Origin: Cytospora piceicola
Taxonomy: Eukaryota > Ascomycota > Sordariomycetes > Diaporthales > Cytosporaceae
Assembly: GCA_023375675.1 (NCBI GenBank)
Contig: JALQBC010000006.1
Span: 744,001 to 808,000, forward strand
Length of the DNA stretch: 64,000 nucleotides
Direction of reading: 5' to 3'
Under the pieces are notes generated by a model, which worked only from the letters and a program-made list of their open reading frames with translations, did no database searches and was not told the origin of the DNA. Shown piece by piece: positions 1-12,981 of the stretch (within the stretch, counting starts at the first letter, position 1; each line of letters starts with the position of its first letter). The translations under genes were made by a program, and so were the position numbers.

Positions 1-915
1 ACCTACCTACATCGGTACCTAGACATCTACAGTATGTAGTGACCACCTGGGCAGTTACCTAGGTACAGCAGCCACTTGACATGGCCCGCCTCCGGTCCAT
101 CTCCGCTCCGCCTGTGGGTCCACGCAGGACAAGCACTGGCCAACCAAGACCAGGCAATACGGTACTTTATAAAGCCTGTGGGGGAGGGGGAGGAGTATGT
201 ACGATATGTATCATGAGGCGACAACGAACAACGAGGCACGATCCCTCTGTTGGTTGCTGCTTCACAAATATGCACTTTTCGACCTTGCACATCAGAGAGC
301 CCAGAATTTACCATCTAGATCGTATTTACCCCCTTCGTTGACGCCTCACACCCACAACGTGACACGCAGCTACCTAAATGATATTTATTTACTCACGTCA
401 CGTAACGTGCGTGCGTGCAATGCATGCGCCTCAAAGGTTCAGGGAGAACAGGTCGAGTCCAAAAAAAAAAAAAACACCATCAGCTTAGAACACGGGACGA
501 GACCGAGTTGCGGAAGCGGTGCGCGTGGTATGTAGTGGGGTGGAGTCGTTTGTCCCTCGGACAGTCTGATGAGGCCCTCCACTTTCTGGCCGGTACTGTG
601 GCAGCACCTCGCAGCCAGAGCCCACCCTGATCCCGGGCAGCTCCAGCATCTTGCAGGCAGATCCAGGCCTCTCCATCGGCTTAGCCTGCAATGGGAACAG
701 AGACTGAGAGAGCAGGACCAGAGGGTGGGACGCTCACATGCTTGTGGATCTCCTCAACTCGCGCGAAAGTGGATTGGGGTGCCACTTGCGATGGAAGAGG
801 AGGAGGACGAGGACGAACCGAGACTCTTTGCCTGGTTGGAAGTGGTCCTGGGCACGCTGGGGTGGTCCCGGGGGTGGCCCTGACCTGCCCTGGGTGGGAG
901 CTTCGGAAGTCGCAA

Positions 916-958
916 GCTGGCTGGCTGGCTGGCTGGCTGGCTGGGCTGGGCTGGCTGG
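916..958. repeat. (GGCT)n microsatellite
   Basis: Tandem CTGG units with two interruptions (GGGCTGGG). Simple-sequence repeat in non-coding DNA. Confidence 0.85.
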
Positions 959-3364
959 TCAATTGTCGGCAGCGTTGACGCGCACTAAACATCTCCCTCT
1001 CCGCAGGGTCCCTGCTCGGAGGGATTTTGAGGGTCCTCCCTTCTTAAGTTTCCTCGAGGGGCCGCGAGTCTTATTCCTGTTATGGCCCGGAATGGCAGCC
1101 CGACAGACCTGCAGCAGGCCCGGCTGCAAATTTGTCTCGCGACAATGTAAATTGTGACGATCCAATACTGGCACTTTTGCCTTGGTTCAGGCCAGTGATT
1201 GTCGGACCGTTTCTGTAGCGAGATGATCAGCAACCGTTGGTGGAGAACTGGCTCTGAGCACCGAGAGGAGATCTGCTGTGGCGTCCGAAATTGCAACCCA
1301 GTTTCGTCTACTACAGCTGTGCAGTGACGCATTTTGGCGACGGTTGTGTCCCCCGGTGCTGCGGTTGGGGGACGTTATAGATACTAGTAAACATCCTGGA
1401 AGCTGGCAGTGGCTGGCAGCCTACTACGAGACATGGTAAAAGTACTGTGTGATATGTTGTTTAGTGTCCCGTCCGGCACACGCCACAGATGTACTGTCAC
1501 GCATGTTGTATGCTGTTAAGCCCCGATGCAGTGCAATAGCGATACTGGTCTGTGGACAGCCGAAGGGGAGAGATCACTGATGCAGACAAGGCCTGACAGG
1601 GTTGGCACCCACCCGCGTGGGGTTCCTCGTTCCGGGGTGCGAAGCGAACTACCTGGGTACCTAAGTAGGTATATATATATACCTAGGCAACTAGGTACCT
1701 ATGTATGTACGGTTGAAGTACCTGTCTGTATGAATCGTAGGTACTACAGTAGTTAAGTGTATGTATGTAGCAGACGGTAGCACTGGCGTGGAGAGCCCAG
1801 AGGAAGGGCGTGGGCCGGCCTACTCGCCCTCGTGGTGCCCAGCTCCTCATTCGTCCGAGGCCAAATGTCGCCTTGGCTCGCTTGGGTACTGGAGGTGGAT
1901 GAAAATGGATGGTGGGAGGGGGATGGATCGTCCGGCATCTCGATGTACGGCATCTCAACCGAATCGTATGTAGGTAGTGTGGTGTATTTGATGATGAACA
2001 AGACAGCCTGACAGCATGGGACGAGACCAGATCTGGCTTGGCCGTGCAGCCGGGATGATGGGTTACGAATATGTGGGTGACTCGAGGTGATTGTTAATAC
2101 CATATGTAGTAGTGTGTAGATTATATGTGGAGGTGCACCCCCCAAATACTCCTTCCTAGCTTGTATGTGGGTGGAGGAAAGTCATGGCTGGCAGGTGCTG
2201 GCTGGCAGCTTAAACCCATCGAAATCCCGAGGATTGGATAGACTTTTTGGCGCTGAAGTTAGAATAGGAGATGGAGTTGCGAAACGGACATCCACTGTTG
2301 ATGGTTCGTCATGATGACCATCATCATTAGAATGGACACGGGAATGGGGGCTCGGGGGGGGAGAAACTGGAGCATGGATAGTAGCAGTAGCAATAGCAGG
2401 TGAAGGAGGAGGAGGACGAGGACGAGGACGAGGCAAGGCGCAGGAGAGAAACGGAAGTTGGCCGGGGCATTGCGGGCGGCGGGTGGAAGCGAGTGGCACG
2501 ACGGCCGGCGTCGTCAAGCGTCAGTCACAAGCGTCAACCCTGAAACTGACAGTGACAGAAGTGGCCGGAGCCCCAAATCCCCCAACGCCCTAATAAAGGC
2601 CCTAAAACGGCCCTAGAATGGTCTTAGGGCCCAGCATCTCATGGCATGCAGATGCGGATGCGGAAGAAGCCTTTGAGGATCCGGGATCCCGAAGGTCAGC
2701 TAACAATGTGACGGATCAATCCATGTGTGGATGTCGTCGATGTCCTGGATGTCGTGAATGCATGAAGATTGCCGGGTTGGATGGTTGGCTGGCAGGCTGG
2801 CAGGTGAATGTGTTTTGTTTCCAAGGATGACAACTACCTACCTACATAGCATCCATGGATCCATGGATCCATTGATACTAGTGAGGCTTCAATGTTCCTA
2901 GATCGGAGGTTTTGCAGTTCGGCTCGGTATACCTGGCAGCCTGGGCCTAGGAACATATACTACCTAGGTATATCTACTGTACTCCATGTTCCCCGGCGGG
3001 AGAAAGTCAGCGGCTATCGGTTGGGTCTACTGCGCAGTGTCGTCAGCCATACGCAGGATGATGCCGAGCTTCTTTCTCTTCCGAGCTTCCTCGCCTCATG
3101 GTGCCAACGGGAGGGAGACGATACTAGGTGAGTGTATCCATCTGGGCTGGGATGATCAGCAACATACAGACAGGATTGGCATACAGGCATACAGGCATAT
3201 TGGCATCACTTTCCCAAATATCTGGAACTCTGGAGCCCGGACATGAGTGTCTGGAGCCTAATCCAAAAGAGGTGGAGTAAATCGAACGAAAGGTCCGTCC
3301 GTGCCTTCGGCCCTTTCCTGCATTCTTTCCTGCAATTCAACACACGGAAGCTAAGAGAGACGTC

Positions 3365-3425
3365 TCAGTGGCATGGTGGCATGGTGGAATGGTGAAATGG
3401 TGGCATAGTGGCACGGTGGCACGGT
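3365..3425. repeat. Imperfect 9-10 bp tandem repeat (GGTGGCATGG type)
   Basis: About six imperfect copies of a GTGGCATGG/GTGGCACGG-like unit in a row, with single-base changes between copies. Non-coding minisatellite. Confidence 0.7.
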
Positions 3426-4332
3426 AGTCTTGAGAAGAGACAAGCAGAAGTTGACAATGTCGATGGCACCTGGGGAAGGATGGGATGCTGTATGTGGCTT
3501 GAACGTTGGAACCTTGGAAAATACCAGTTGCAGTTGACCTTACTGGGTACCTAAATAGTGGGGTACGCTGTAGGTACCTACCTAGGTACCTACTTAGGTA
3601 CCCACGAAGGCCCACGACGCCCACGACGTTTCCCCCCCCCCCCCCCACTTGCCCACTGCCCACCTGCCAGCCTACTGCCCACCTCCAACATTTGGAAACC
3701 AATCCCCTCCCTACCCCCCACCCGGCAGCCCGTGCGTGCACTGGCACCTTGTAAATCTGTCAGCCTGTCAGGCTCTCGCACCTCTCTCGAGTCTCTCTCT
3801 TGACGACGACATCCACCATCCACAGGCCCATCCACAATGCCATCCACAACCTGGGCAGTGTCTGATGTCCCACTATGAGAGACTGCAAATCATTCACATG
3901 TAACCTTGCCCGGCCACTACTTCTGCTTCGGGAACAGCCATTTATCAGCAAACAAGAAAGTCACAAAGCCAGAAGGAGTCCAGATGTCGCCGTCGCTGTT
4001 GTAGTCGCTGTCGCAGTCGCCGTCGAACTAGATCTGCCAAGCCTGGAACCATCAGCCAACCGTTCATGACTCGGAAGGTTTTATGGTTCATGTTGGAGTC
4101 AGTCAGGCTGTCATGCTGTCAGGGCCAGTCCCCAAACCCAAAGTTTGTTTTCCTCATGTATGTAGGTAGTATGTACGCAGCGAGGCAGTAATGATGATTT
4201 GCTGCCCGCCCCGGCATTTCCCAGCTTCCCTTCTCCAACTCGTCGAAGCAAAAAGCAAACAAAGCAAAACAAAGCAAAAACACGCATTGGCGGAGCATCT
4301 CTCGTCTTTCTGGTACCGGCTGCTGCTCGTAC

Positions 4333-4390
4333 GTACATACATGCATACATCCATCCATCCATCCATCCATACATACATACATACATATGT
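4333..4390. repeat. (CATC)n / (ATAC)n compound microsatellite
   Basis: CATC repeated about five times, then ATAC repeated about five times. The open frames through it, rich in Tyr-Ile-His or Met-Tyr-Val-Cys, are artefacts of the repeat. Confidence 0.9.
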
Positions 4391-6631
4391 ACTAAGTATA
4401 CATCGTACATACATACCATGGTACATACACACATACTGAACCCCACTTCCCTGGGTGCAGGGATCTAAATTGGGTTTCTGCCAGGGTGTGTTGAAAATGG
4501 GGATTTCGGATAATGAGACGTCACATCACAAGCCAAAGAAGGTCGACCCAGACACAACCGACAGAACCGACAGGGGGTGTGGCCAGGGGGTTTTGGCCAG
4601 GCGAGAGAGCAGGCGACTTCGAGACTCTCAATGAGACTGAGACTGAGACTCTGAGAATTGACCGACATGCGACCCTTAAACCTTTTTTGCTTCCGATTCA
4701 ACTACCCAGGTAACTGTCCGGGTATCACTTGTTGTCTTCTTCTTCCCGACTACCTATACCTAGGTACTTCTGGAAAACCCATCGACAACAAGGATAGGTA
4801 CCTAGGTACCTAGGCAGTTAGGTAGAGAGAGGTAGGGCTACTTCTTGACTACTCATTCCTGACACGGGCACTCTTGATGTTGAATGTTCGTTCCGAGAGG
4901 GGCTCGCTGAGTCTCGCCGGAGGCTGAGTGAAAATGGAAGTAAACCCGTTGCGCTTCCGGTTCACCCCGACCCATACCGTGGAGCACCCCTCGAAACCAA
5001 GCCAAGCCAAGCCAAGCCAAACAAGACCAGACCAAACAAGAGCCAAACAAATAGAAGGGCAATAATACTCACAACCTTGAATTCAGGTCCCCTTCCCGCC
5101 GCCGTTCTGCGGACGTACTCTCCCTGCAGGCGGTGGGCCAGACGTCACTGAACGGTGACTAGACCGGCGGACGCGACGACACAAACCCTGGAAAGGGACT
5201 CCCGTCAATCATCATTGGACAATTGCTGCTCTCTTCCTTTTCATTGTCTACACTACCTAGGTATCCTGACTGACTATGAGATGAAGATGAGCGACACGGG
5301 ACGCCACGTGCAGCGTACAGTGTACATAACATATCACCTACACGCTCAGCTACCTGGGTAGGTACCTACCTATAGGTAGGTAGGTAGGTGGGTAGGTAGT
5401 CAGGGTGGGTACAATAACAGACGCATTGATATCTTCAACGACAACAGCTCCAGCTCATTTATTCTGTAGTGACGACTGCATGGACAGCCTCAAGCCTCAA
5501 GCCCGATCCCCTCCCATCCCAATAGCGACTGTCTTGTGCATCTCGAGGTCATACTCATTTACATGGGCATAGGTACCTATGGACCTCGCTTTTGTGACTT
5601 CTACCTCCCCCTTCTACTCCACTAATGCCTCGCGTCCGATGACGGTGGATCTTATATAGCCTAATGTACGAAGCCATGCCCATTCTCTCGGGGCCCTCTT
5701 CTTGCCTCCGCTCCCAGTAATCTTGTAACCTATATGTAAGCAAGTATGCATGTCAATTTGTACGCACGTATGGACGTATGTGTGTACTGTGTTAGATTTC
5801 GGCGTTAATTATTGAAGATCGGGGGGGGCGTCGTCGGTCTTGTAAACGCCAGCCTCTCGGATCCCGCGCATTTGTAAACTCACCACCTAAGACAGTAGTA
5901 GTATGTTCTACTATGTAACTACCTGGTAGGTACCTCTGCAGGGTAGGACCTTATAAGACGCAACCCGGCAACCCGGCGGCGGCGAGAACCACGGCTGCAC
6001 TTCGGCATTGGTGGTGATGGCCTCTTCCCCTATGTACTGCCCCTAACAGCCTGCCCTACTCACGAAGGGGACCAAGATGGCAAAGAAGGAGAAAACTCTT
6101 CACATCGGCCTCGTCCCAGAAAAAAAGGCTGAGGATGGTTGCATTGCATCAACAACACAAAAAAAATCGGGCGTGACGCCCCATCCAAAACGCGCCCACG
6201 CAGTCACGGTGGCAAGTGCAACGTGTTTTGCGGCAAACCAGAAGCGTTCCCGGGTTGCTGACGAATGGTGGAAATGGCTCGCGGTAATAAAAGCTTCAAC
6301 GTCGGCCCAGAAACTGGCAACTCGAACACGAAGACGTGGTCTCCACCCGGCCACAATGGCGCCGCATATCTTGACGCTGGAGAGAAAAAAAGAGCAACCA
6401 GTTGACAAAGGCCAATTGGCCGCGAGCTCCTCCTTTTTTTTTCTTCTTCTTTGTTTGTGCCTTCTACTGTGTAAGTCTTCTTCCCTGCTCTTTCTGCTCA
6501 AGTTCCAGTATACATATATGTAGCGGAGAGAGTATGTATGTGTCTGGAACACCTCGTGGCGTTAAACAGTCTGCATTAGGACAGGACAGCAATGACTGGC
6601 GTCTGACCCCTGATCCATGTTCCCTGGAGAC

Positions 6632-6671
6632 GGACTGACTGGCTGACTGCTGACTGACTGACTGACTGACT
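6632..6671. repeat. (CTGA)n microsatellite
   Basis: Interrupted CTGA/CTGG tetranucleotide tract in non-coding DNA. A similar GACT tract lies at about 42,845-42,868. Confidence 0.8.
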
Positions 6672-7806
6672 TGCTGTGTATTTATCTACAGCAAAGTTGC
6701 AAGTAGAGAACGTGACACTAGCGACTGCCATAAGTCGTGTTGGTAAACTAAGTTGTGTAAAGTTTATTAGTGTCCGAACAGCCTCGCGCGAGAAACTCTT
6801 GGCTTGGGCAGTGCCTCGATTCAGCCTTTTCTTTGTATAAATACATGCCTACATATACATGTCCCCTGGAAAATCAGGGTCCAATCAATGTACTGTATAC
6901 AGTACTACCTACGCAGTTAGTATACATCTCTCGTGTTACACGTTTCTTTCACGTGAAGGTGAAGGCCGGGCTGGCGCGGCTACCTTGGTTTGTGAAGGAG
7001 GGCAGGGGAGGATTCGAGGGATCGTCCTTGTTGAAGAGGCTAGAACCCCAGTGACCCCATTTTCCCGCGGGCAATTCTACCGAACGCAGCTAGGACAAGA
7101 CGGCGCCCTTTCGCAACATTGCAGACGAGGCGTCGGAAGAGGGAAGAAGGAACTGAACTGCCATGTATGTATGTATGTATGTCACGATACGGTACGGTAC
7201 GGGGTACGTACTACGTAGTATGGACGTAGGTACGTACGTACGTAGCAGCCGGCAAGCAAGCCACGACAATGGCCTCTCTGTCTCCCTTTCAAAAAATCAT
7301 TTTACACTTTTGATCCTTCGCGTCAAAATTCGCCGGATTCTGGAGCGGAACTGCTGGGGTGTGCCGAGGTCGTCGGGCCCCCTTCCCTCTTCTCCCGGGG
7401 CCCCAGTTGTCAGTCTCATATCTACAGTAGGTATAACTGCTACTGTTTGATTTTGCTTTTTGGGGAAGAAACAAAACCCGACCGTCTGGGCTCAGGCTCA
7501 GGCTTAGGCTTGTTTTAATGTCACTGCTGTTGTTGGTTGAACTGAACTCTGGATCCCAAATCTCTTGGGCTCATCACAATAAAGCGAGAGAGAGAGAGAG
7601 AAGCCCATGTCCGCTTCCCGCTCTCGGCTGTCGGCCTGTCCCACCTCCCGCAAATCCGCTTTACCCCCGTAACTCGCGTCCGGAGGAAGGGCCTGGATAC
7701 AGCCTAACACCACCGTGCTAATACGAGCAGGGGAGGTCATGTGGTTGGAAATAATTCCAAGATGGGCAGATGGGGTCATGGATGATCGTGGGGCCGCCCA
7801 AGACAG

Positions 7807-7877
7807 GGTATGTGTGTGTGTGTGTGTGTCTCTGTGTCTGTGTTTGTCTGTCTGTCTGTGTGTGTGTGTGTGTGTGG
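7807..7877. repeat. GT-rich alternating tract
   Basis: Alternating GT with interspersed CTGT/TGTC units for about 70 bp. Alternating purine-pyrimidine DNA of this kind can adopt Z-DNA. A related AGAC tract follows at about 8,000-8,033. Confidence 0.85.
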
Positions 7878-10514
7878 ATAAGTTCGAGTGATGAGTGAGT
7901 GAGAGCCCCTCTCAACGGACGTGGGTCGATTCCCCAAGCGTGGGGGTTCAATGTGACTGCGCTGCTTGCATCGCCGCACCCTGCACACGAAGCACACAGA
8001 CGAACAGACGGACAGACAGACAGACAGACAGGCACATACACAACACCCTCTTGGATGTTCCTCGTGGTCTGCTTTCCCTCGCGGGGGGACCTGGCTCGAT
8101 CGAACCAGCCCTGAAGCCTAACGGGGCGATCGCCCGCCCTCCGCGACAGGATGGGCAAGTGGATCGCGAGTTTCCCTCTGGCTCAACCGGGCTGGCTGAC
8201 TGGGAGCTGCGTGCGAGGGCACAGGTGAGATCGAAGGGGGGAGCCCACACATGCAACGAGTGCTTCGGAATGGAGCCATCATTTCGGGACGGAGCCATCG
8301 TTTGATCGTCATGGTCCTGCAGGCCGAGCAGGACAGGACGGAGGGCGTAATCCAGGGTGGTTGCGTCGTTGCAGGTTCGTCGGAAGAGGGTGTTCGGTTT
8401 CGGTCCTGGGAATATCGTTGTCCCCCTTCTCTCCCACCCTCCTTTCTCCTTCCTGGTTATTTCCTAGCTCTTAACCTGGCTCCTGGACCATCTCTAGTTC
8501 CAGCCATCCTCAGCCTTTCTTGCAGTGGAACCGATCGTTTGCTTTATATGACGTTGAAATAGAAAGGCACTTGAGGTCAGTGTTCATATACCGGTCGGTA
8601 TATGCATACGCCATGCCATGTTGAAGCCTCCTCCATCGCCAGGACCACCTGGGCATTGAGATTCCCAAAAGGCCTGACTGAGTAAGGATGCACAGGCTGG
8701 AGATGGGGGAGAATAGGCCAACTTTATATGCATGTCGCAATCAGTTCTGTTATACACCTCGATGGTGTCGTCAGCCAATAAATCCATCCAACCCCAGGAT
8801 TCTCTTATCTACGGCAAGCAAAGCCTCTTGTCGACATCTTGCTCCACAGGAAAACCAATTACAATCAACGCCGATCCGGCAGGTGACCTCTGACCTCTCT
8901 CCCCAGCACTGGGGAAGTAGTAACAGCATCAGTCGCAATCTGCCCTCAGCAATCGCGGGTTGATCGACCGCTGATAGGGACTTGCCATGGCGCCCTACCA
9001 ATAGTCAGTCTGGTAGCTACCCCAGGGGGAGAAGAGAAAGATAGGTAAGATAGTCTGGAGCCACGTCCTTATCTGATCTTCAAGGAACCACCTCCGGTTG
9101 ATCTTCCTGAGGCTCAACGTGTCAAGCTCCTTAAGAAGCCTGTGTGTCCCTCATAGGGAGCGACTATGCAAGTGTATCTACGTCCATAACCACTCACCTG
9201 CTCGTATATTTTTCCCTATCGGGATGTCGAAATGCCAAAGGAATACCCATGAGACTGATAACAATGCCCAAACCGTCCACACCTTCTAATTCGAGGACCA
9301 TGGGAGGTCATATCAGTCCAGTATCTACCTACCCCGTATGATACCGGCCCTGTGCACGCTCTATCTGGCATGTTCACTGTCCCGTTCATGTGACGGGGCC
9401 TCGTGAGAGGCTGCCCTGAAACGACCCTATTGGCTACCCCAAGATTGCTCTATGGGCCCTCACTGGCCAGCCATGTCGATGTTTGCTATTCCTCCCGAGG
9501 TCCCATACTGTCAGCAGTCAGTATAATCGTGCCGAAATACCCTCCTTCCTCAGGTTCTGTCAGCCCGTTGGCTGACTTACACTGCCAGGACTGCAGATGC
9601 CTCCAAAAGCGAGAGAGCTTATCTCTGTGAAACCCCCCCCCCCTTCCTTGCCTCGTGCTTGTCTTGACCGGTCGCGAGGATCCTTGCAAAAGGACATTTG
9701 TTTTCCTGGATGGAAGGATGTGGGTTTCCGGAGCCGTTCGGGGGAAGACGGGGGGGGGGGGGTGTGATGATTGAGAGATCAAATAAAAAGAATGATTGTC
9801 CCCGGGGTTTTATTTCCTGCGGTGAAGATCATGATGGAGGGTTTTCCCTTCCCGATCTTTCTTCTTCTCTTCTCCGTTACACAACCCGATGGTGACACAC
9901 CCGTGGACGGCCAAGATGTCTCGGTCGGGCGGCCCGTCCGAAACACCCACTGCCTTTGGGGGAAGCTGGACCGTCTCTTGACGAACTGCTATCTGTTCTG
10001 GTTTCGACATCCAGCGATGTCGTTATCTCCGGCACAGATGATGAATACTGCTGGCTGATTTTCTCTTTCTGAGAGACTCGTCGAGGTCAAAAAGGAAGAC
10101 CTGCCGTCATGCCACTTTCCTGTCGTCTGTCTTTTAACGTCTGATCACTGAGCACTCTCTGCTCCCTTGTGTGGTCACGCGACTGGGTCTCGCTGTTGGG
10201 GCCAAGCCTTGGAAGATCCATCAGAGTTCCTCAAAATGCACAACCGGGTGTCTCGAGAACACAATGGCTTGGGGTACAAGCGGATCGGGTATCCTCGAGT
10301 GTGTCCGTTTTCGACACATGTCCCTTTGTCTTGTCAGAGTCCCGTCGGCATGTCTTTGTTGTCTGTAGGGGCAACCCCCCCCCCCCCCCCGCAACTTGCT
10401 GCCAGACGGGACGGCCAGAGCTCAGGATGGCAATGACATTGGAGTGGGAAGTCGAGGACTTTGCAGGCCTCCATACTCTCAATGGCAATGATGGTTTATG
10501 ATATAGGAGGTACG

Positions 10515-12155
10515 ATGAAGCCGAAATGGCGGTTCCTGCCTTGCATGGCCGTCGCCCTTTCCATCCTCGCCGACGCCGCACAAGGTCAGGTATCTGGCGC
10601 GGAGGTGACGATCATCCGTAGTACGACGACGATGACGATTACTACGACGACGCTGTACTCGACGAGCACTCAGACGACCACAATACAAACCACTGCGAAC
10701 GCTGCACCGGGTGGAATGATGGACGGGGGTGAAGAGTACCTCCTTCAAGGGTGCTACGGACAGGACGGATTGAGTGACGTTGGGACGATATTGGGCGCCG
10801 ACTACACAACTCGGAATGCCACCGCCGGGGTTGGTAGACTGTCACTGTCGATGTGCTTGGAGTTCTGCGGATCTTCAGCGGGTCCCAACCAGCAACCTTA
10901 TTCTTACGTCGGTGTCTCGGATGGGAAGTAAGTCCAATGGAGTGAACCGGACTGGACCGGGCTGGAAGTCCTCTTCAGGTCCCTCCGCGTGGACGAAACC
11001 TCTAAACTGACTCCTCCGCTACTCACCCACAGAGAATGCTACTGCGGAACATCACTCGGCTCGACCGCGACAGAAGCCCACCCAGAGGACTGCGGGGTGC
11101 CTTGCGAGGGCAACACCACCGTGGCCTGCGGCGGCCCTTCGTTCATGTTGATATACAAGCTCACGGCCCCCGCCGACGACACACCCCGAGACAAGACCGA
11201 CACCAGCGCCTCGGGCGGCATCGACGGCGGCAGCACCGGCCGCAAGTCAAGCCCCGGCATCACAGCCGCGGTGGCCATGGGCAGCATATGCGGGTCCTGC
11301 GCCCTGCTGCTCGTCTCGGTCCTCGGCGCGAGGCGGTGGGTGAGGAGGCGGCAGCGACGGGCCGGCCGCGGCCACCAGCGCGGGCCGGGCACGGGGGGCC
11401 AGACGGAGGACACGCAGGCCTCGGGCGCGGGCACAATCCCCCCGCTCGACGAGGCCGGCACCGGGGATGCCGCCGGGGTGGGACCGAGGCGGCTCGGCGG
11501 CGTCGTTATGGACGGGCAGCCCCCGCCTGTCGACCGGCCCACTCCGGACGACGGCCCCAGCAGCAGGCGCCCACCATACCTGAGCCGGACCCGCGAGGTC
11601 ATTTCCGCGGCGACCGGGGCCGAGTGGCGAGTCGCCAGCCCGGCCACGCCGAGAGGACGCGGCGGGACGTCGCCGCAGCCCGTGTCGGCGGCGCCCGAGG
11701 GCGCAGCGTGGGACGACATGATGCCCCACACGCCCTCGATACTGGTCCAGCACCCCGACGGCGTGGCGCAGGGCCGCGGCCTCGGGGAGCGGGCGTGGAA
11801 CCGGCGGCGGCTCTCGGCGCCGTTCCCGCCGGCCGGGTACACCTGGGAGGACGGCGGCGGCGCCGGGGGGGAGGAGGAGGCGGGGAGGCGTGCCTCGTCG
11901 CCGCGGGGCGAGGGGGCCGGCGCGCGGGTGGCGGGCCTGGGTCCCGCGGGGGGCCTCGTGCCGCCGCCGTTGGACCTGCCTCGGCCTGGGCGCGGGGATA
12001 GAGACGATGGCTCGGCGCTGGCTGGTGAGGACGGGGCGCTGTTGAGTCCGAGGTGGACCACGTGGACGAAGTGGTCGTTGCCATCGAGCTCGCCCGTGGC
12101 CGGGTTGTTTGAAGATAACGTGAGGACGAGTGAAAAGGCCGGGAAGACGGAATGA
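10515..12155 (+). CDS. WSC-domain, single-pass membrane protein (cell-wall stress sensor-like)
   Basis: Two exons, 10,515-10,927 and 11,033-12,155, with a 105-bp intron (GTAAGT...CAG), give 511 aa. The order is an N-terminal signal peptide (about 1-24, basic then hydrophobic), a short Thr-rich stretch, one WSC domain (about 71-182) with GCY near its start and ECYCG across the splice junction, a C-GN-CGG-Y ending, a transmembrane segment (about 213-235, followed by basic RRWVRRRQRR), and a 275-residue cytosolic tail of low complexity. WSC domains bind glycans, and fungal Wsc proteins feed the cell-wall integrity pathway. This one lacks the long Ser/Thr rod of yeast Wsc1, so it may instead be a WSC-type surface or carbohydrate-binding protein. 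In-frame ATGs at 10,482, 10,488 and 10,491 would add up to 11 residues; 10,515 gives the cleanest signal peptide. The second exon is very GC-rich. Confidence 0.85.
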
Positions 12156-12981
12156 TGGGCGGGAGGGAGGTGTCCTTTTGAAGCCACAAAGCTCACAGGC
12201 TATTATGGCTGCTTAGAGGAAATTCAATGTTCCACTAGGGAATAGTTAGAAAACCATGCTTTCTCCAACCCAAGTACATTACTGCATGATATCATAATAC
12301 ATGAGCGCTCAGTCGTATCTGGCTAAATTATATTCGCTTTGCTCAAGCTTACAATATCTCCCGGTGGTTTCTACTTGATACAGAATCAAATGTAGTTCGG
12401 TTCTCCATTACGAATTAAACAGATGCCTGCTCCTAAGCATAACTTAAATGGAGAGGTTCTTCATCAAGACCCCTGGGTCAAGCCTTCAGTGCCTAGGGAG
12501 GTAGACTGTGTTGTTTACCTCAGGGTTTATATTATCACCAGTCTTGGCTGGCAGGTTTGAGTCGGGCGGTTGAAGTCTGCTGTATGATACAAACTTCAAC
12601 TTGGTTTGAAGCTATTTCCTAGCGACATATAGTTTGTCTCTTTCAGTATGCCGACGTAACTGAAGTACGCGTTCAAAACAGTAGTTTATATTGCGTGAAG
12701 TGTTGCTGGCCCATGATGCAGTCGAGACAGGTCGTGAAAATTGGAACAATTGAATTCCCATCTGTGTCCACGTGTGAGAAACGCGCAAGGTGGTTCAATG
12801 ATGAACTTTCTCCATCCCCGTACTTATCTTCTGTTCATCGCAAAACTCGTTGAAACAAGGCCGCCCTGGGGACAACATGCCTGGTGGATACCCGATTCTC
12901 GTGCCCATGATCCTGCCCCCCCCCCCCTCCTACAATTTTCAATCCTCCCCCAACCTAGACTTCCCTTGACCGTCCGTGGTA
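12156..12981. other. Intergenic, 3' sides of two convergent genes
   Basis: No gene seen. Ordinary AT-balanced sequence with a 10-base C run near 12,918. It should hold the 3' UTRs and polyadenylation sites of the WSC gene (+) and the unknown gene at 12,982-13,687 (-). Confidence 0.6.

Larger units (their letters stand above)
1..10514. other. Gene-poor, repeat-rich intergenic region
   Basis: No coding region could be supported on either strand. The open frames are short, low in complexity, lack domain signatures and overlap microsatellites. What it holds is simple-sequence DNA: GGCT, CATC/ATAC, CTGA, GT/TGTC and AGAC tracts, poly-C and poly-G runs of 11-16 bases, and many copies of the palindrome TACCTAGGTA and its variants. 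The last few hundred bases before 10,515 must contain the promoter of the WSC-domain gene, but I see no clear TATA box. A non-coding RNA or a heavily spliced small gene could be hidden here and would need RNA-seq to find. Confidence 0.6.

Noticed and set aside
6077..6552. Overlapping 148-150 aa frames on both strands
   Set aside because: Open on both strands because of composition; low-complexity Phe/Leu/Ser tail, no domain, no splice logic.
11039..12196. Long minus-strand open frames opposite the WSC-domain gene
   Set aside because: Shadow of the GC-rich plus-strand coding exon: Arg/Pro/Ala-rich, no domain.
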